Positions 1-8,916 of a stretch of 64,000 nucleotides of DNA are shown one piece after another. The stretch comes from Caldilineaceae bacterium. GTDB lineage: Bacteria > Chloroflexota > Anaerolineae > Caldilineales > Caldilineaceae. The position numbers and the translations under genes are program-made. Under the pieces are notes generated by a model. It had not been told where the DNA came from and did not search any database. It was given only the letters and a program-made list of their open reading frames with translations. Each line of letters starts with the position of its first letter. Position 1 is the stretch's first letter. The DNA is taken from contig WTGY01000177.1 in assembly GCA_011523365.1 (NCBI GenBank), forward strand, positions 1 to 64,000, read 5' to 3'.

Positions 1-1023
1 GTCGTACACGGGGATGGCGGGATTGGGGGCGGGGCGGATGCAGCCCTTGAGGTGGACGATCTTCACGTCCATTATTTCACGCCGCGCGGGGAGGTCATTG
101 CCGCCAACGGTGTCGACTTCAGTGTGCGCAAGGGCGAGATCCTGGGGCTGGTGGGTGAGTCGGGCTGCGGCAAGACGACGGTGGCGATGGCGATCCTGCA
201 GGTCGTGCAGCCGCCGGGCCGGATTGTGCAGGGGGCGGTGCGGATTGAGGACCAGGACCTGGTCAGTCTTTCGGGCAGAGAGCTGCGCGAGGTGCGCTGG
301 CGCGATCTGGCGCTGGTGCCTCAAGGCGCCATGAACTCGCTCAACCCGGTCACGCCGATCCGGGAGCAGATGGCGGACGCGATCCTGGCGCACGAGAACG
401 TAGGCCGGTTGGAACTTGAGGCGCGTATTCTCGGTCTGCTGAACGACGTGGGGCTGCCGGAGCGGGTTATCGACATGTACCCGCATGAGTTGAGCGGCGG
501 TATGAAGCAGCGGGTGTGCATTGCGATGTCGATTGCGCTCAACCCGCAGGTGATCATCGCGGACGAGCCGACGAGTGCGCTGGACGTGGTGGTGCAGCGG
601 GTGGTGGCGCAGACGCTGCTGGAGGTGAAGGAGCGGCTGGGCGTTTCGATGGTGATGATCGGCCATGACATGGGCTTGCAGGCGCAGCTGGTGGACCGCA
701 TCGCGGTCATGTACGCCGGCAATCTGGTCGAGGTGGCGCCGGTGGAATCGGCCTTCTCGGAGCCGCTGCACCCGTACACGCAGCTGCTGATCGAGTCGAT
801 CCCATCGATCAAAGAGCGTAAGCCGCTAAACGTGACGGAAGGGTTGACTCACGACCTGCGCAACCCGCCGCCCGGCTGCATTTACCAGTTCCGCTGCCAG
901 CACGTGGAGCAGATTTGCCGAGAACGCAGGCCGGAGCTGGTGGAGAGAGAGGATGACCACCTTGTGGCGTGCTGGCTTTACGAGCCGGAGCGCCATTCTC
1001 TGATCGAGCTGGAAGAGGCATGA
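1..1023 (+). CDS. dppD: Oligopeptide/dipeptide ABC transporter ATP-binding protein (DppD-like), 5' end outside window
   Basis: This is the ATPase of a peptide-type ABC importer, which would power uptake of peptides or similar solutes through a membrane permease pair. Counting from the GTG at 52, Walker A (GESGCGKTT) is at residues 35-43, the signature LSGGM at 147-151, and Walker B with D-loop (DEPTSALD) at about 171-178. The cysteine-containing C-terminal segment (after NPPPGC) is the usual oligo_HPY extension. The frame is open upstream of 52 to base 1 and encodes a plausible N-terminus ending LEVDDL, so the true start probably lies before the window. The stop overlaps the next gene's ATG by four bases (ATGA), indicating one operon and translational coupling. 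The substrate cannot be told from the sequence. Confidence 0.93.
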   Translation, partial: VVHGDGGIGGGADAALEVDDLHVHYFTPRGEVIAANGVDFSVRKGEILGLVGESGCGKTTVAMAILQVVQPPGRIVQGAVRIEDQDLVSLSGRELREVRWRDLALVPQGAMNSLNPVTPIREQMADAILAHENVGRLELEARILGLLNDVGLPERVIDMYPHELSGGMKQRVCIAMSIALNPQVIIADEPTSALDVVVQRVVAQTLLEVKERLGVSMVMIGHDMGLQAQLVDRIAVMYAGNLVEVAPVESAFSEPLHPYTQLLIESIPSIKERKPLNVTEGLTHDLRNPPPGCIYQFRCQHVEQICRERRPELVEREDDHLVACWLYEPERHSLIELEEA

Positions 1024-2057
1024 CGCAGACAGCCAGGGCGGAACCGCTTCTCCAGATCAGGGAGGCCACGATGGCGTTTGGCGGCGGCTTTCTGAGCTCG
1101 CAGCCGCCGTTGGTGGCGCTGGACTCGTTCAGCCTCGACCTGCATGAGTCGCCGGCGCAGATCACGACGATCGCGGGCGAGAGCGGCAGCGGCAAGACCA
1201 CCCTCGCCAATCTTGTGCTCGGCTTCATCACACCGACGCAAGGGCAGATCCTCTACAAGGGCGTTGACATCGCGCATATGGATCGGCGGCAGCGGATGAC
1301 CTACCGCCAGGAGGTCCAGGCCATCTTCCAGGACCCGTATGAGGTCTTCAACCCCTTCTTTCGCATTCAGCACACGTTCAATTTGGTGATGCGCCACTTT
1401 GCCCTGGCGCGGGACAAGGCAGAGAGGCGAGAGTTGATCGAGGACGCGCTCAACGTGGTCGGACTGCGGGGAGATGAGATCCTGGAGAAGTACCCGCACC
1501 AGTTGAGCGGCGGACAGCGGCAGCGGGTGATGGTGGCGCGGGCTTATCTTTTGCGCCCGCGACTGATTGTGGCGGACGAGCCGGTTTCGGCGGTGGACGC
1601 TTCGCTGCGGGCGATGATCTTGGATATCATGCTGCGGCTGCGCGACGAGCACGGGATCTCCTTTTTGTACATCACGCACGACCTGTCGACGGCGTACCAG
1701 ATCGGCGACAACATGATCGTCCTGTTTCAGGGAATCACGGCGGAAACGGGGGATACGGGCAGGATCATCGAGAACCCGCAGCACCCGTACGTGCAGGAGC
1801 TGATCAATTCGATCCCGGTGCCGGACCCGAAGGTCAAGTGGGATACGGATATTCGATTGCCGGCCGAGGAGACGATGCGCATGCAGGACGGGGAAGGGAC
1901 CGCCGGCGGCTGCCGCTTCTACCCGCGCTGCCCGCATGGGATGGACGTCTGCCTTGAAAGACAGCCGCCGCTCATCCAAATTGAAGGCGATCACACCGTG
2001 GCCTGTTATCTGTATGAAGACGGTGTGGAGGAGCGAGTGAAAAGAAGTGAGAAGTGA
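1020..2057 (+). CDS. dppF: Oligopeptide/dipeptide ABC transporter ATP-binding protein (DppF-like)
   Basis: This is the second ATPase of the same peptide importer, normally pairing with the DppD-type subunit. From the ATG at 1020 the protein is 345 residues: Walker A GESGSGKTT at 53-61, signature LSGGQRQR at about 162-169, Walker B/D-loop (DEPVSAVDASL) near 186-196, and a C-terminal Cys-containing oligo_HPY segment (CRFYPRCP). An upstream ATG at 969 lies inside the previous gene. The ATG at 1020, overlapping its stop, is preferred because the family N-terminus starts about here. A duplicated motif (aagtgagaagtgaga) marks the 3' end and the following 100 bases are non-coding. Confidence 0.93.
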   Translation: MTQTARAEPLLQIREATMAFGGGFLSSQPPLVALDSFSLDLHESPAQITTIAGESGSGKTTLANLVLGFITPTQGQILYKGVDIAHMDRRQRMTYRQEVQAIFQDPYEVFNPFFRIQHTFNLVMRHFALARDKAERRELIEDALNVVGLRGDEILEKYPHQLSGGQRQRVMVARAYLLRPRLIVADEPVSAVDASLRAMILDIMLRLRDEHGISFLYITHDLSTAYQIGDNMIVLFQGITAETGDTGRIIENPQHPYVQELINSIPVPDPKVKWDTDIRLPAEETMRMQDGEGTAGGCRFYPRCPHGMDVCLERQPPLIQIEGDHTVACYLYEDGVEERVKRSEK

Positions 2058-2157
2058 GAAGTGAGAGATATACCGCCACCTCCGCAGCGCTTCCTCTGGA
2101 TCCTCCCACCTGAGTTTTCTCCTTGCAGAACCCTCCACATAGAGAAGGAGTCAGACG

Positions 2158-3390
2158 ATGACGTCTCCATTCACAGAATTTGATCTGATGCGTGACCTGA
2201 GACAGGACGGCGGCAAGATCGTCGTGCTGGTTATGGATGGCTTGGGCGGGCTGCCGGATTCGCTGGGGGGAAAGACCGAATTGGAGATGGCGCATACCCC
2301 CAATTTGGATGCGCTGGCCGTTTCCGGGTCGCTGGGACTGAGCGTTCCGATCCGGCCCGGTATCGAACCGGGGAGCGGGCCGGCGCATCTGAGCCTGTTC
2401 GGTTACGATCCGTTGCGGTACGTGATCGGGCGCGGGGTTCTGGAGGCGCTGGGGATCGGGTTCCCGCTGCAGGCCAGCGACGTGGCTGCGCGGGGCAACT
2501 TTGCTTCGGTCGACGGCGACGGGCTGATCACGGACCGGCGGGCGGGACGGATCGCGACGGAGGAGTGCATCCGGCTGACGGAGAAGCTACGTGAGGCGAG
2601 CGCCGGGTTGTTCGAGGACTGTGAGGTTTTCGTCGAGCCGGTGCAGGAGTATCGCTTTGTGTTCGTGTTGCGGGGCGAGGGGTTGGGAGGCAGTCTGACG
2701 GACACGGACCCACTGGCTGTGGGGCGAATGCCGTTGCCGGTGCGGGACGAGAGCGGGAGCAGCGAGGGCGCGCGTACGGCTGAGCTGGTGAACCGGTGGG
2801 CGGCGCACGCGCGTGAAGTGCTGGCGGACGAGGCGCGGGCGAACAGCCTGAATCTGCGGGGCCTTGCGCAGGACCCGGGGCTGCCGCTGTTTCCCGACAT
2901 TTTCGGGATGCGGGCGGGGGCGATCGCGGTCTATCCGATGTACCGAGGGGTGGCCAGTTTGGTGGGGATGGAGGCTATCCAGTTTGAGGGGGAGCGCCCG
3001 CGGCATGAGGTCGACGCGCTGGTCGAGGCGTGGGACAGTTACGATTTTTTCTTTGTTCACGTCAAGAAGACGGACAGTTACGGGGAGGACGGGGACTTCA
3101 GGGCCAAGGTGCGTGAGATCGAGGCGGTGGACGCGGAGATTCCGCGTATAGTGGAGCTGGGGCCGGGAGCGCTGATCGTGACGGGGGACCACAGTACGCC
3201 GGCGGTGCTGCGGAGTCATAGCTGGCATCCGGTGCCGACACTGCTGTGGAGCCCGCGTGCGATGCCGGATGCGAGCCGGAGCTTCGGTGAACGGGCCTGC
3301 GCGGGCGGTCAGTTGGGGCTGTGCCATGCGACGACGCTGATCCCGCAGGCGATGGCGCATGCGGGTAGGCTGAAGCGTTTCGGGGCGTGA
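2158..3390 (+). CDS. apgM: 2,3-bisphosphoglycerate-independent phosphoglycerate mutase, archaeal type
   Basis: The enzyme interconverts 3-phosphoglycerate and 2-phosphoglycerate in glycolysis/gluconeogenesis. It is 410 residues, typical of the archaeal-type family (COG3635) and much shorter than GpmI. Alkaline-phosphatase-superfamily metal ligands are visible: VMDGLGGLPD near residue 23, the catalytic Ser region GSGPAHLSLFGYDP, and the late TGDHSTP and HSWHPVP histidines. An AAGGAG ribosome site ends about 10 bases before the ATG. It stands alone as a single-gene unit downstream of the transporter and is followed by a heptamer repeat tract. Confidence 0.92.
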   Translation: MTSPFTEFDLMRDLRQDGGKIVVLVMDGLGGLPDSLGGKTELEMAHTPNLDALAVSGSLGLSVPIRPGIEPGSGPAHLSLFGYDPLRYVIGRGVLEALGIGFPLQASDVAARGNFASVDGDGLITDRRAGRIATEECIRLTEKLREASAGLFEDCEVFVEPVQEYRFVFVLRGEGLGGSLTDTDPLAVGRMPLPVRDESGSSEGARTAELVNRWAAHAREVLADEARANSLNLRGLAQDPGLPLFPDIFGMRAGAIAVYPMYRGVASLVGMEAIQFEGERPRHEVDALVEAWDSYDFFFVHVKKTDSYGEDGDFRAKVREIEAVDAEIPRIVELGPGALIVTGDHSTPAVLRSHSWHPVPTLLWSPRAMPDASRSFGERACAGGQLGLCHATTLIPQAMAHAGRLKRFGA

Positions 3391-3392
3391 GA

Positions 3393-3424
3393 CTGCAGTA
3401 GTCAGTAGTCAGTGGTCAGTGGTT
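3393..3424. repeat. Tandem heptamer tract (TAGTCAG/TGGTCAG)
   Basis: Between the mutase and sirtuin genes lies a short run of TAGTCAG/TGGTCAG units beginning ctgcag. The same tract recurs inside the MITE copies near 8753, 26102 and 52716, and at 36554 and 36703, so it is a dispersed sequence in this genome. Confidence 0.7.
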
Positions 3425-3465
3425 GGTGTCACGGCAGAGGTTTGGGGTGGGGCGGATGGGGGGGT

Positions 3466-4224
3466 ATGAGAGAGGATATCGTTAGGGCTGCGCAGTTTAT
3501 TCCGGCAGATTCTGCGGTTGTGTGTTTGACGGGGGCCGGGGTGAGTGCGGAGTCGGGGGTGCCTACTTTTCGGGACTCACAGACCGGTTTGTGGAGCCGA
3601 TTTGATGCGGAGGAACTGGCCACACCAGAGGGGTTTAAGCGGGACCCGGGTCTGGTGTGGCGCTGGTATATGTGGCGGTTGGAGCAGTTGGAAGCGGCGT
3701 CGCCGAATCTAGGGCATCATGCGCTGGCGGAGCTGGCTAGACTATGCGAAGGTTTCTTGCTGGTGACGCAGAATGTGGATGATCTGCACGAGCAGGCGGG
3801 AAGCGTGGACGTGCTTCACCTGCATGGCAGTCTGTTCAGTTTCCGGTGCGCATCTTGCGCTGCGCCGCACCATCTGACGGCAGAGCAGCGCGGGGCAGAT
3901 TTGCCGCCCGCGTGCGGGGTGTGCAGTGAGCTGGTGCGGCCGGATGTGGTGTGGTTCGGGGAGAGTCTGCCCTGGGATGCGGTGGAAGAGGCGGCGACGG
4001 CTTCGCATCGCTGCAGTGTGATGCTCGTGGTGGGCACGAGCGGGTTGGTGTATCCTGCGTCGCAGTTGCCGTTGGTCGCCAGGCAGGCAGGGGCAACGGT
4101 TATTGACGTGAACCCGGAGCCGGGTCCTATCTCGTCGATTGCGGACGTTTTTCTGCAGGGCAAGAGCGGGGAGGTGCTGCCGGCGCTGGTGCGGGCTGTG
4201 GCTGATCGGAGGGCGAGTGCGTGA
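3466..4224 (+). CDS. cobB: Sir2-family NAD-dependent protein deacylase (sirtuin)
   Basis: Sirtuins remove acyl groups from lysines while consuming NAD. With the ATG at 3466 the protein is 252 residues, the usual bacterial size. It shows the NAD-binding GAGVSAESG at 23-31, TQNVD at 101-105, the catalytic His at 120 (HLHGS) and the zinc knuckle cysteines at 128, 131, 150 and 153. A longer reading from the GTG at 3412 would run through the heptamer repeat tract and is rejected. No tight operon partner is seen: RmuC follows after a 119-base gap. Physiological targets are unknown, though CobB-type enzymes often regulate acyl-CoA synthetases, one of which lies at 15168-17141. Confidence 0.92.
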   Translation: MREDIVRAAQFIPADSAVVCLTGAGVSAESGVPTFRDSQTGLWSRFDAEELATPEGFKRDPGLVWRWYMWRLEQLEAASPNLGHHALAELARLCEGFLLVTQNVDDLHEQAGSVDVLHLHGSLFSFRCASCAAPHHLTAEQRGADLPPACGVCSELVRPDVVWFGESLPWDAVEEAATASHRCSVMLVVGTSGLVYPASQLPLVARQAGATVIDVNPEPGPISSIADVFLQGKSGEVLPALVRAVADRRASA

Positions 4225-4343
4225 GTGCGTCGCTCCGAATTGGGGAAGTACGCGTGTCTGAACCTTGACCTGATGGGACTCGTGACAAGGCATGGTTGTA
4301 ACGTTTCCCAAAGGCTGAATAACGTATAAGTGAGGAGTGGCAG

Positions 4344-5591
4344 ATGGGAAGCATGGTTGAAGTCATTGTTGGCATCGTGGTGGGGTGCCTCTTGGGGGGC
4401 GTGGCCATTTGGCTCGTGCAGGGGTCGCGCGCCAAAAGCAGGTTGGCGGGGATGGAGGCAGATTGGGTGAAGGAGAAAGCCTCGCTACGGGAAGAGAACG
4501 CTGGATTGAAAGGTCAATTGGAGCAAAGCAATAGTGCCGAGAAAATCGTGGAGATGGCCAAGGAACAGTTGAATGAGAGATTCCAGGCCACTGCCAGCCA
4601 GGCTTTGAAGGCGAACAATTCCCAGTTTATGGATTTGGCGCAGGAGAATCTGGGCAGGACGCTGGAGGCGGCCAAAGGGGATTTCAAGCAGCGTCATGAA
4701 CAGTTTGAAGCGTTGGTGAAACCGCTTACTCAGAACTATGAGAAACTCAACCCGCAGATTAATCTGCTGGCGCAGCGGAGCGAGAATCTTGCGGCCGAGA
4801 CCGGCAAGCTGTCGAGCGCGCTGACCGACAACAGGCAGATTGGCAACTGGGGCGAGGTGCAGCTGCGCCGGGTGGTCGAACTGGCGGGGATGGAGGAGTA
4901 CTGCGACTTCAGGGAACAGGCCGCGATTGGGGATTCCCAGAGCAGACCCGATCTGACGGTGCGGTTGCCGGAACAACGGACGGTGGTCATCGATGCCAAG
5001 ACTTCTACGGCTGCGTTCATGGATGCGCAAGAGGCGGAGGACAGGGAGGCAAGGGACAGCTCACTGAAACGGCACGCCAGCGCCCTGAAGGCGCAAGTAG
5101 ACGATCTGGCGAAGAAGGACTATGGCACGAAGGTGGAAGGCTCGTTGGGATTCGTGGTGATGTTCGTTCCCGGAGACCAGTTTCTGGGGGCGGCGCTGAA
5201 CGCCAATCCGGAGCTGATCGAGTACGCGATGAGCAAGAGGGTAGCTATCGCCACGCCGGCATCGCTGATTTCTCTGTTGTGGTCGGTCGCCAACGGGTGG
5301 CAGCGCCACCGCATCGCCGAGAGTGCCGAAGTGATACTGAAGGAAGGAGTAGAGCTGCACAATCGGATGATGATTTTCATAAGCCGCTACCAAGAAGTTG
5401 GCAATCGACTGAAGAGGGCGGTACTTGCTTTTAACGACTCTGTAGGCTCATTTGACAGCAGAGTTGTGCCCCAGGCCAGAAAGTTCGCCCAACTGAGCTC
5501 CAAAAGAGAGGACAGTTTCCCGGAGCTACAACAGCTTGAGGATCAGACCCGAACATCCAAGTACGCCGGGGATCGGATAGAGAGTCACTAA
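4344..5591 (+). CDS. rmuC: RmuC-family DNA recombination protein
   Basis: RmuC proteins carry a PD-(D/E)XK-like nuclease-related domain and limit inversion recombination at short inverted repeats; the biochemical activity is poorly defined. The 415-residue protein begins with one transmembrane helix (about residues 4-25), followed by a coiled-coil (to about 130) and then the conserved domain containing NWGEVQLRRVVE, RPDLTVRLP and VIDAKTS. A GAGGAG-like ribosome site precedes the ATG. The membrane anchor plus coiled coil is standard for the family. DUF899 follows after 25 bases and may be co-transcribed. Confidence 0.92.
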   Translation: MGSMVEVIVGIVVGCLLGGVAIWLVQGSRAKSRLAGMEADWVKEKASLREENAGLKGQLEQSNSAEKIVEMAKEQLNERFQATASQALKANNSQFMDLAQENLGRTLEAAKGDFKQRHEQFEALVKPLTQNYEKLNPQINLLAQRSENLAAETGKLSSALTDNRQIGNWGEVQLRRVVELAGMEEYCDFREQAAIGDSQSRPDLTVRLPEQRTVVIDAKTSTAAFMDAQEAEDREARDSSLKRHASALKAQVDDLAKKDYGTKVEGSLGFVVMFVPGDQFLGAALNANPELIEYAMSKRVAIATPASLISLLWSVANGWQRHRIAESAEVILKEGVELHNRMMIFISRYQEVGNRLKRAVLAFNDSVGSFDSRVVPQARKFAQLSSKREDSFPELQQLEDQTRTSKYAGDRIESH

Positions 5592-5616
5592 GAATTGCCA
5601 GACCGGGGAGGATGAC

Positions 5617-6222
5617 GTGTCAGAGAGCAGGTCAGAGTTGGAGAGGGAGATCGCGGCCGTCCAGGAGGAGCTCGACCGGGCTCGACGCAGGCTGGTGAAG
5701 CTGCGACGAAAGTTACCGCCTGAGCCTGTCCGAGATTACGAACTGAATGGCGCGGAGGGGCTCGTGAGGCTCTCGGAGCTTTTCAGCGACGGGGATGATC
5801 TCATTTTGGTTCACAACATGGGGACCGGCTGCTCGAACTGCACGATGTGGGCCGACGGGTTCAACGGCGAGTGGGAGCATTTGCAGAGCCGGGCGGCGTT
5901 TGTGGTGGTCTCGCCTGACAGTCCCGAAGTGCAGCAGGCATTTGCGAGTAGGCGAGGCTGGCGGTTCCCGATGTATTCGGCGGAGGGTACAACGTTTATT
6001 GAGGATATGGGCTTCCGGTGGGAGGAGGAGGCGTTTCTGTCGGGATACCAGCCGGGTGTTTCGGTCTTTCGCAAGAACGAGGACGGCACAATCGTGCGGG
6101 TCGCGAAGGACTCGTTCGGGCCGGGTGATCTGTATTGCGGCGTGTGGCACCTGTTTGACCTGCTGCCGGACGGGCCGGCAGGTTGGGACCCGTTGTTTGC
6201 GTACACTACTGACAGCGATTGA
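5617..6222 (+). CDS. DUF899-family thioredoxin-like protein
   Basis: The protein is 201 residues. After an N-terminal charged helix (about 1-35) it contains a thioredoxin-fold region with a CxxC-like motif (GTGCSNCTMWADGF, cysteines about 73 and 76), then VVVSPDS, FPMYSAEG and the C-terminal YCGVWHLFDLLP, the hallmarks of the DUF899/COG4312 family. The function of this family is not established; a redox role is inferred from the fold. Translation probably starts at the GTG at 5617, with GGGGAGGA about 6 bases upstream. It may be co-transcribed with rmuC. Confidence 0.85.
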   Translation: MSESRSELEREIAAVQEELDRARRRLVKLRRKLPPEPVRDYELNGAEGLVRLSELFSDGDDLILVHNMGTGCSNCTMWADGFNGEWEHLQSRAAFVVVSPDSPEVQQAFASRRGWRFPMYSAEGTTFIEDMGFRWEEEAFLSGYQPGVSVFRKNEDGTIVRVAKDSFGPGDLYCGVWHLFDLLPDGPAGWDPLFAYTTDSD

Positions 6223-6578
6223 GGCGGGACCAGACTGTAGTGGATAGTGGTAAAAGTTTTCTCCTTCAAGACAGAACGGCGTAGCATGAAGTAGCTTCCT
6301 CTCCGGGCGCTTCGAAAGCACCTGCAGCGAAACCGGTTGCACGGGCCGGCGCAGGTGAGCCAGAATACCCTCCACAGAACACAAATTCAGGCAAAATAGC
6401 CAGGATCGGGAAACATATTGTTGCACTGGGCCGTACAGTTGTCAGGCGGGCCACATTGGATGCAGTTATCGGGCCGCCGGAGAACCCCTTAGACAACTGC
6501 ATAGAACCATGTGCGCGTCTCCTCTGACTCGACGCAATCGGTCGAAAGACGGAGGGGTCGATAACGACAAGGAGGGCA
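6223..6578. other. Intergenic region with an inverted repeat
   Basis: No convincing gene is seen in these 356 bases. An 8-bp perfect inverted repeat (ATGCAGTT at 6460-6467 and AACTGCAT at 6495-6502) is separated by 27 bases, about 80 bases upstream of the VWA gene; it could be an operator or a stem. A strong ribosome site (AAGGAGGG) closes the region just before 6579. Confidence 0.4.
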
Positions 6579-8258
6579 ATGATGGTACATTGTGTCGACC
6601 GTGCGACCAGAAACAGACCAATGAACCGCGAGTGCGGTTGGAGAAATCTTAAACGCAGTTGGCATGTCCCACTCCTGGGTCTGTTGGTGCTTCTTATGGC
6701 CGGCTGCGCGGCGGCGACGGCGCCGGCGGAGAACGCGGAGCAGGCCGCGGTTCCGAGTTCGAGCAGGCGGGCCTCGAGCGGGCAGGTGGCGATGCAATCT
6801 GCCCCTGCGGCCTCCAGCCCGGGGCGACCCTCTCCTCATTCGGGACGGGGTGACCGGCGGGGACGCCAACCGGAGGCGCAGCTGCCGCCGGTGGTTCCCA
6901 CAAGCCTGGAAACGACATCGACCTTTGGCCTGGATGCGGACGATGCTTCCTGGCGGCGGTCGCTTGCGCTGGCGCGGCAGGGCTACATTCTGGAACCGGA
7001 CGACGTGCGGGTTGAGGAGTGGCTGAACGCGCTGCGTTGGGACTACGAGCGGCCCGAAGGAGAGGAGACATTCCAACTCGATTTGACCGTGACGAGGGAT
7101 CCCCTGGACCCGGATTCCTGGCTGGCGCTGATGGGGCTCAGCGCGGCTGCGCCGGCGGAGATGCCAACCCGACGTTTTGTCTCGGTGGTCCTGGATGCTT
7201 CCGGTTCGATGGAAGAGGACAACAAGCTGGAAACGGCGCGTACGCTCGTCGAAGCGCTGATCAGACGTTTGTCGACTGAGGACCGCATTTCGCTCGTGCA
7301 GTTTTCCAGTGTCGTTCTTGGCGAGTACACGGTCCGGCACGCGACTCCTGACGACCCGGCGCTGGCCGGATCGCTGCGCGGATTCCGCCCTAACGGGAGC
7401 ACGAACGCGGAGGCCGGTCTCAGGAAGGGTTACGAGCTGGCGCTGGAGGGGCGGCGACAGGACCCTGAAGCGCTGCATTACGTTTTCTTCATCAGCGACG
7501 GTGTTGCCAACGTAGGGGACACGCGGGCGGAGTCGATCATCGCGTCTCTGGGCGGGCAGCGGGCAGAGGCCAACCCGATCCGGCTGGTCGCGGTGGGCGT
7601 GGGCATTGCGAACTACAATGACGATCTGCTGGAGCAGGTGAGCAACGACGGCGACGGCTGGTACCGGTATGTGTACTCGCCAGAGGAGGCGCAGGGGCTG
7701 CTGGCAGCGGACTCATTTGCCCAGCTGCTCAGCCCGGCGGCGGACGAGGCGCGTGCGCAGGTGTCCTGGGATGCAGAGACGGTCGAGACGTGGCGCCTGG
7801 TCGGTTATCTAAACCGTGCGGCCGCGAATGAGTCGTTTGAGGATGATGAAGAGGATTTCGCGGAGTTGCACGTGGGCCAGGAGAACACGGTCGTCTACCG
7901 GCTGAAGGCGCGGCCGGGGGCGGCGGGGCCGCTGGGTACGCTGGCGTTGCGCTGGCACCATCCGGGCAGCGGCGAGCCGCAGACGCAGATGTGGACGCTG
8001 GATTCGGAGAGTCCTGTGGCCTGGGAGGATGTTGCGCCGATCCGTCGCCTGGCGCTGCTGGTGGCGCTGGCGGGCGAGAACTCGGCGGAGCGCCTGGATG
8101 ACGCGCAGGGGCGGAGGAAAGCGATTGAGGAGGAGTTTGCGCTGCTGGGCGGTCTGACTGAGACGCGGCAGGGGCAGGAGTTCGGCGAGATTCTAGCGGC
8201 GTCGTTGCCTGAGCCGCCGGCGTGGTTTGAGCAGGGGAGGTCGACGCGGGGCGAATGA
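6579..8258 (+). CDS. VWA-domain lipoprotein, YfbK-like
   Basis: The 559-residue protein has a basic N-terminus, one hydrophobic segment and a lipobox (LLMAGC), indicating export and lipid anchoring. A low-complexity linker follows, then a YfbK-type N-terminal module (STFGLDADDASW, VRVEEWLNALRWDY). The von Willebrand A domain carries the MIDAS motif DASGS at 206-210 with further metal-site residues in the GSTNAEAGL region, and the C-terminal domain resembles DUF3520. YfbK-like proteins have no firm function; a metal-dependent adhesion or protein-interaction role is inferred. The ATG at 6579 has an AAGGAGGG ribosome site. The in-frame ATG at 6621 would give a more usual signal peptide but lacks a good ribosome site. 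Confidence 0.88.
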   Translation: MMVHCVDRATRNRPMNRECGWRNLKRSWHVPLLGLLVLLMAGCAAATAPAENAEQAAVPSSSRRASSGQVAMQSAPAASSPGRPSPHSGRGDRRGRQPEAQLPPVVPTSLETTSTFGLDADDASWRRSLALARQGYILEPDDVRVEEWLNALRWDYERPEGEETFQLDLTVTRDPLDPDSWLALMGLSAAAPAEMPTRRFVSVVLDASGSMEEDNKLETARTLVEALIRRLSTEDRISLVQFSSVVLGEYTVRHATPDDPALAGSLRGFRPNGSTNAEAGLRKGYELALEGRRQDPEALHYVFFISDGVANVGDTRAESIIASLGGQRAEANPIRLVAVGVGIANYNDDLLEQVSNDGDGWYRYVYSPEEAQGLLAADSFAQLLSPAADEARAQVSWDAETVETWRLVGYLNRAAANESFEDDEEDFAELHVGQENTVVYRLKARPGAAGPLGTLALRWHHPGSGEPQTQMWTLDSESPVAWEDVAPIRRLALLVALAGENSAERLDDAQGRRKAIEEEFALLGGLTETRQGQEFGEILAASLPEPPAWFEQGRSTRGE

Positions 8259-8419
8259 GGGTTGGTGCGGCCACGACTGGGTGGTAAGCTCAGGGCAGGG
8301 AGTTGGAGCAACGAGACAGACAGCGTTTCGGTGGAACGTCCGATTCCGAGTTAACGGGTTGGACGTTCACGCTCCGGCACCTGCCCTGTTCATTTGTTTG
8401 TCAATGGCGGCCTGCCCTG

Positions 8420-8863
8420 GGGTGCATCCCTGTTTTGGGGTGGGAACAGTCTGGCGGGGAATCGGTGCAAGCGGTGGCTGAAACTGTTTACCAGCTTTGG
8501 GAGAGACACAGTGCGGGTGCCTGACCTGGCCGTACGGTGGAATCCGTCAGTTGGGGAGGGTGCGAGGGCAGACATGAGGCCGGCACCTGCCGGGATCTGA
8601 TGGGACTGGCGGGACGTGGTCTGGCTGGACACCTTCGATTAGGCACCTGTTACGAATATCGACACCCGGTCGATGAGGCATTAGGGGGGGCGTTGCGGGG
8701 GCGGAGCCCCCGCACAAGGGAGGGCCGACTAGGCCCGACCGCCCAGAAATGCAGTGGTCAGTGGTCAGAGACGGGGCAACTACTGAGAGTTGAGCGCGAG
8801 ATTGGTGCGGCTTCGGTGCTGTCCGAGGTATAGGGAAGTTCGTCCCTCTTTGGGGATGCACCC
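8420..8863. mobile_element. MITE family A, copy 1 (444 bp)
   Basis: A non-autonomous element bounded by inverted ends: GGGTGCATCCC at 8420-8430 and its complement at 8853-8863, with the similarity continuing inward (TTTGGGG-type sequence). The flanks CTGCCCTG (8412-8419) and TTGCCTTG (8864-8871) match at 6 of 8 positions, consistent with a decayed 8-bp target duplication. The interior shares long blocks with copies 2 and 3, including a hairpin-rich core (GCGGGGGC/GCCCCCGC) and heptamer repeats. No transposase is encoded. Confidence 0.85.
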
Positions 8864-8916
8864 TTGCCTTGGGCATCCGACGGACAGACAGCCTGCTTTT
8901 ACAGGAGTAAGGCAAT

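Noticed and set aside
809..2138. Long minus-strand ORFs opposite the transporter genes
   Set aside because: Codon-shadow frames of high-G+C coding DNA with no domain or ribosome-site support; the same applies to other long antisense frames, such as those opposite gyrA, uvrB and the ABC exporters.
3393..3424. Heptamer repeats considered as a CRISPR array
   Set aside because: Units are 7 bases with no spacers, and no cas genes are present.
8380..8630. Short ORFs inside MITE copies as genes
   Set aside because: The frames are not shared among copies 1, 2 and 3, so they are not under coding selection.
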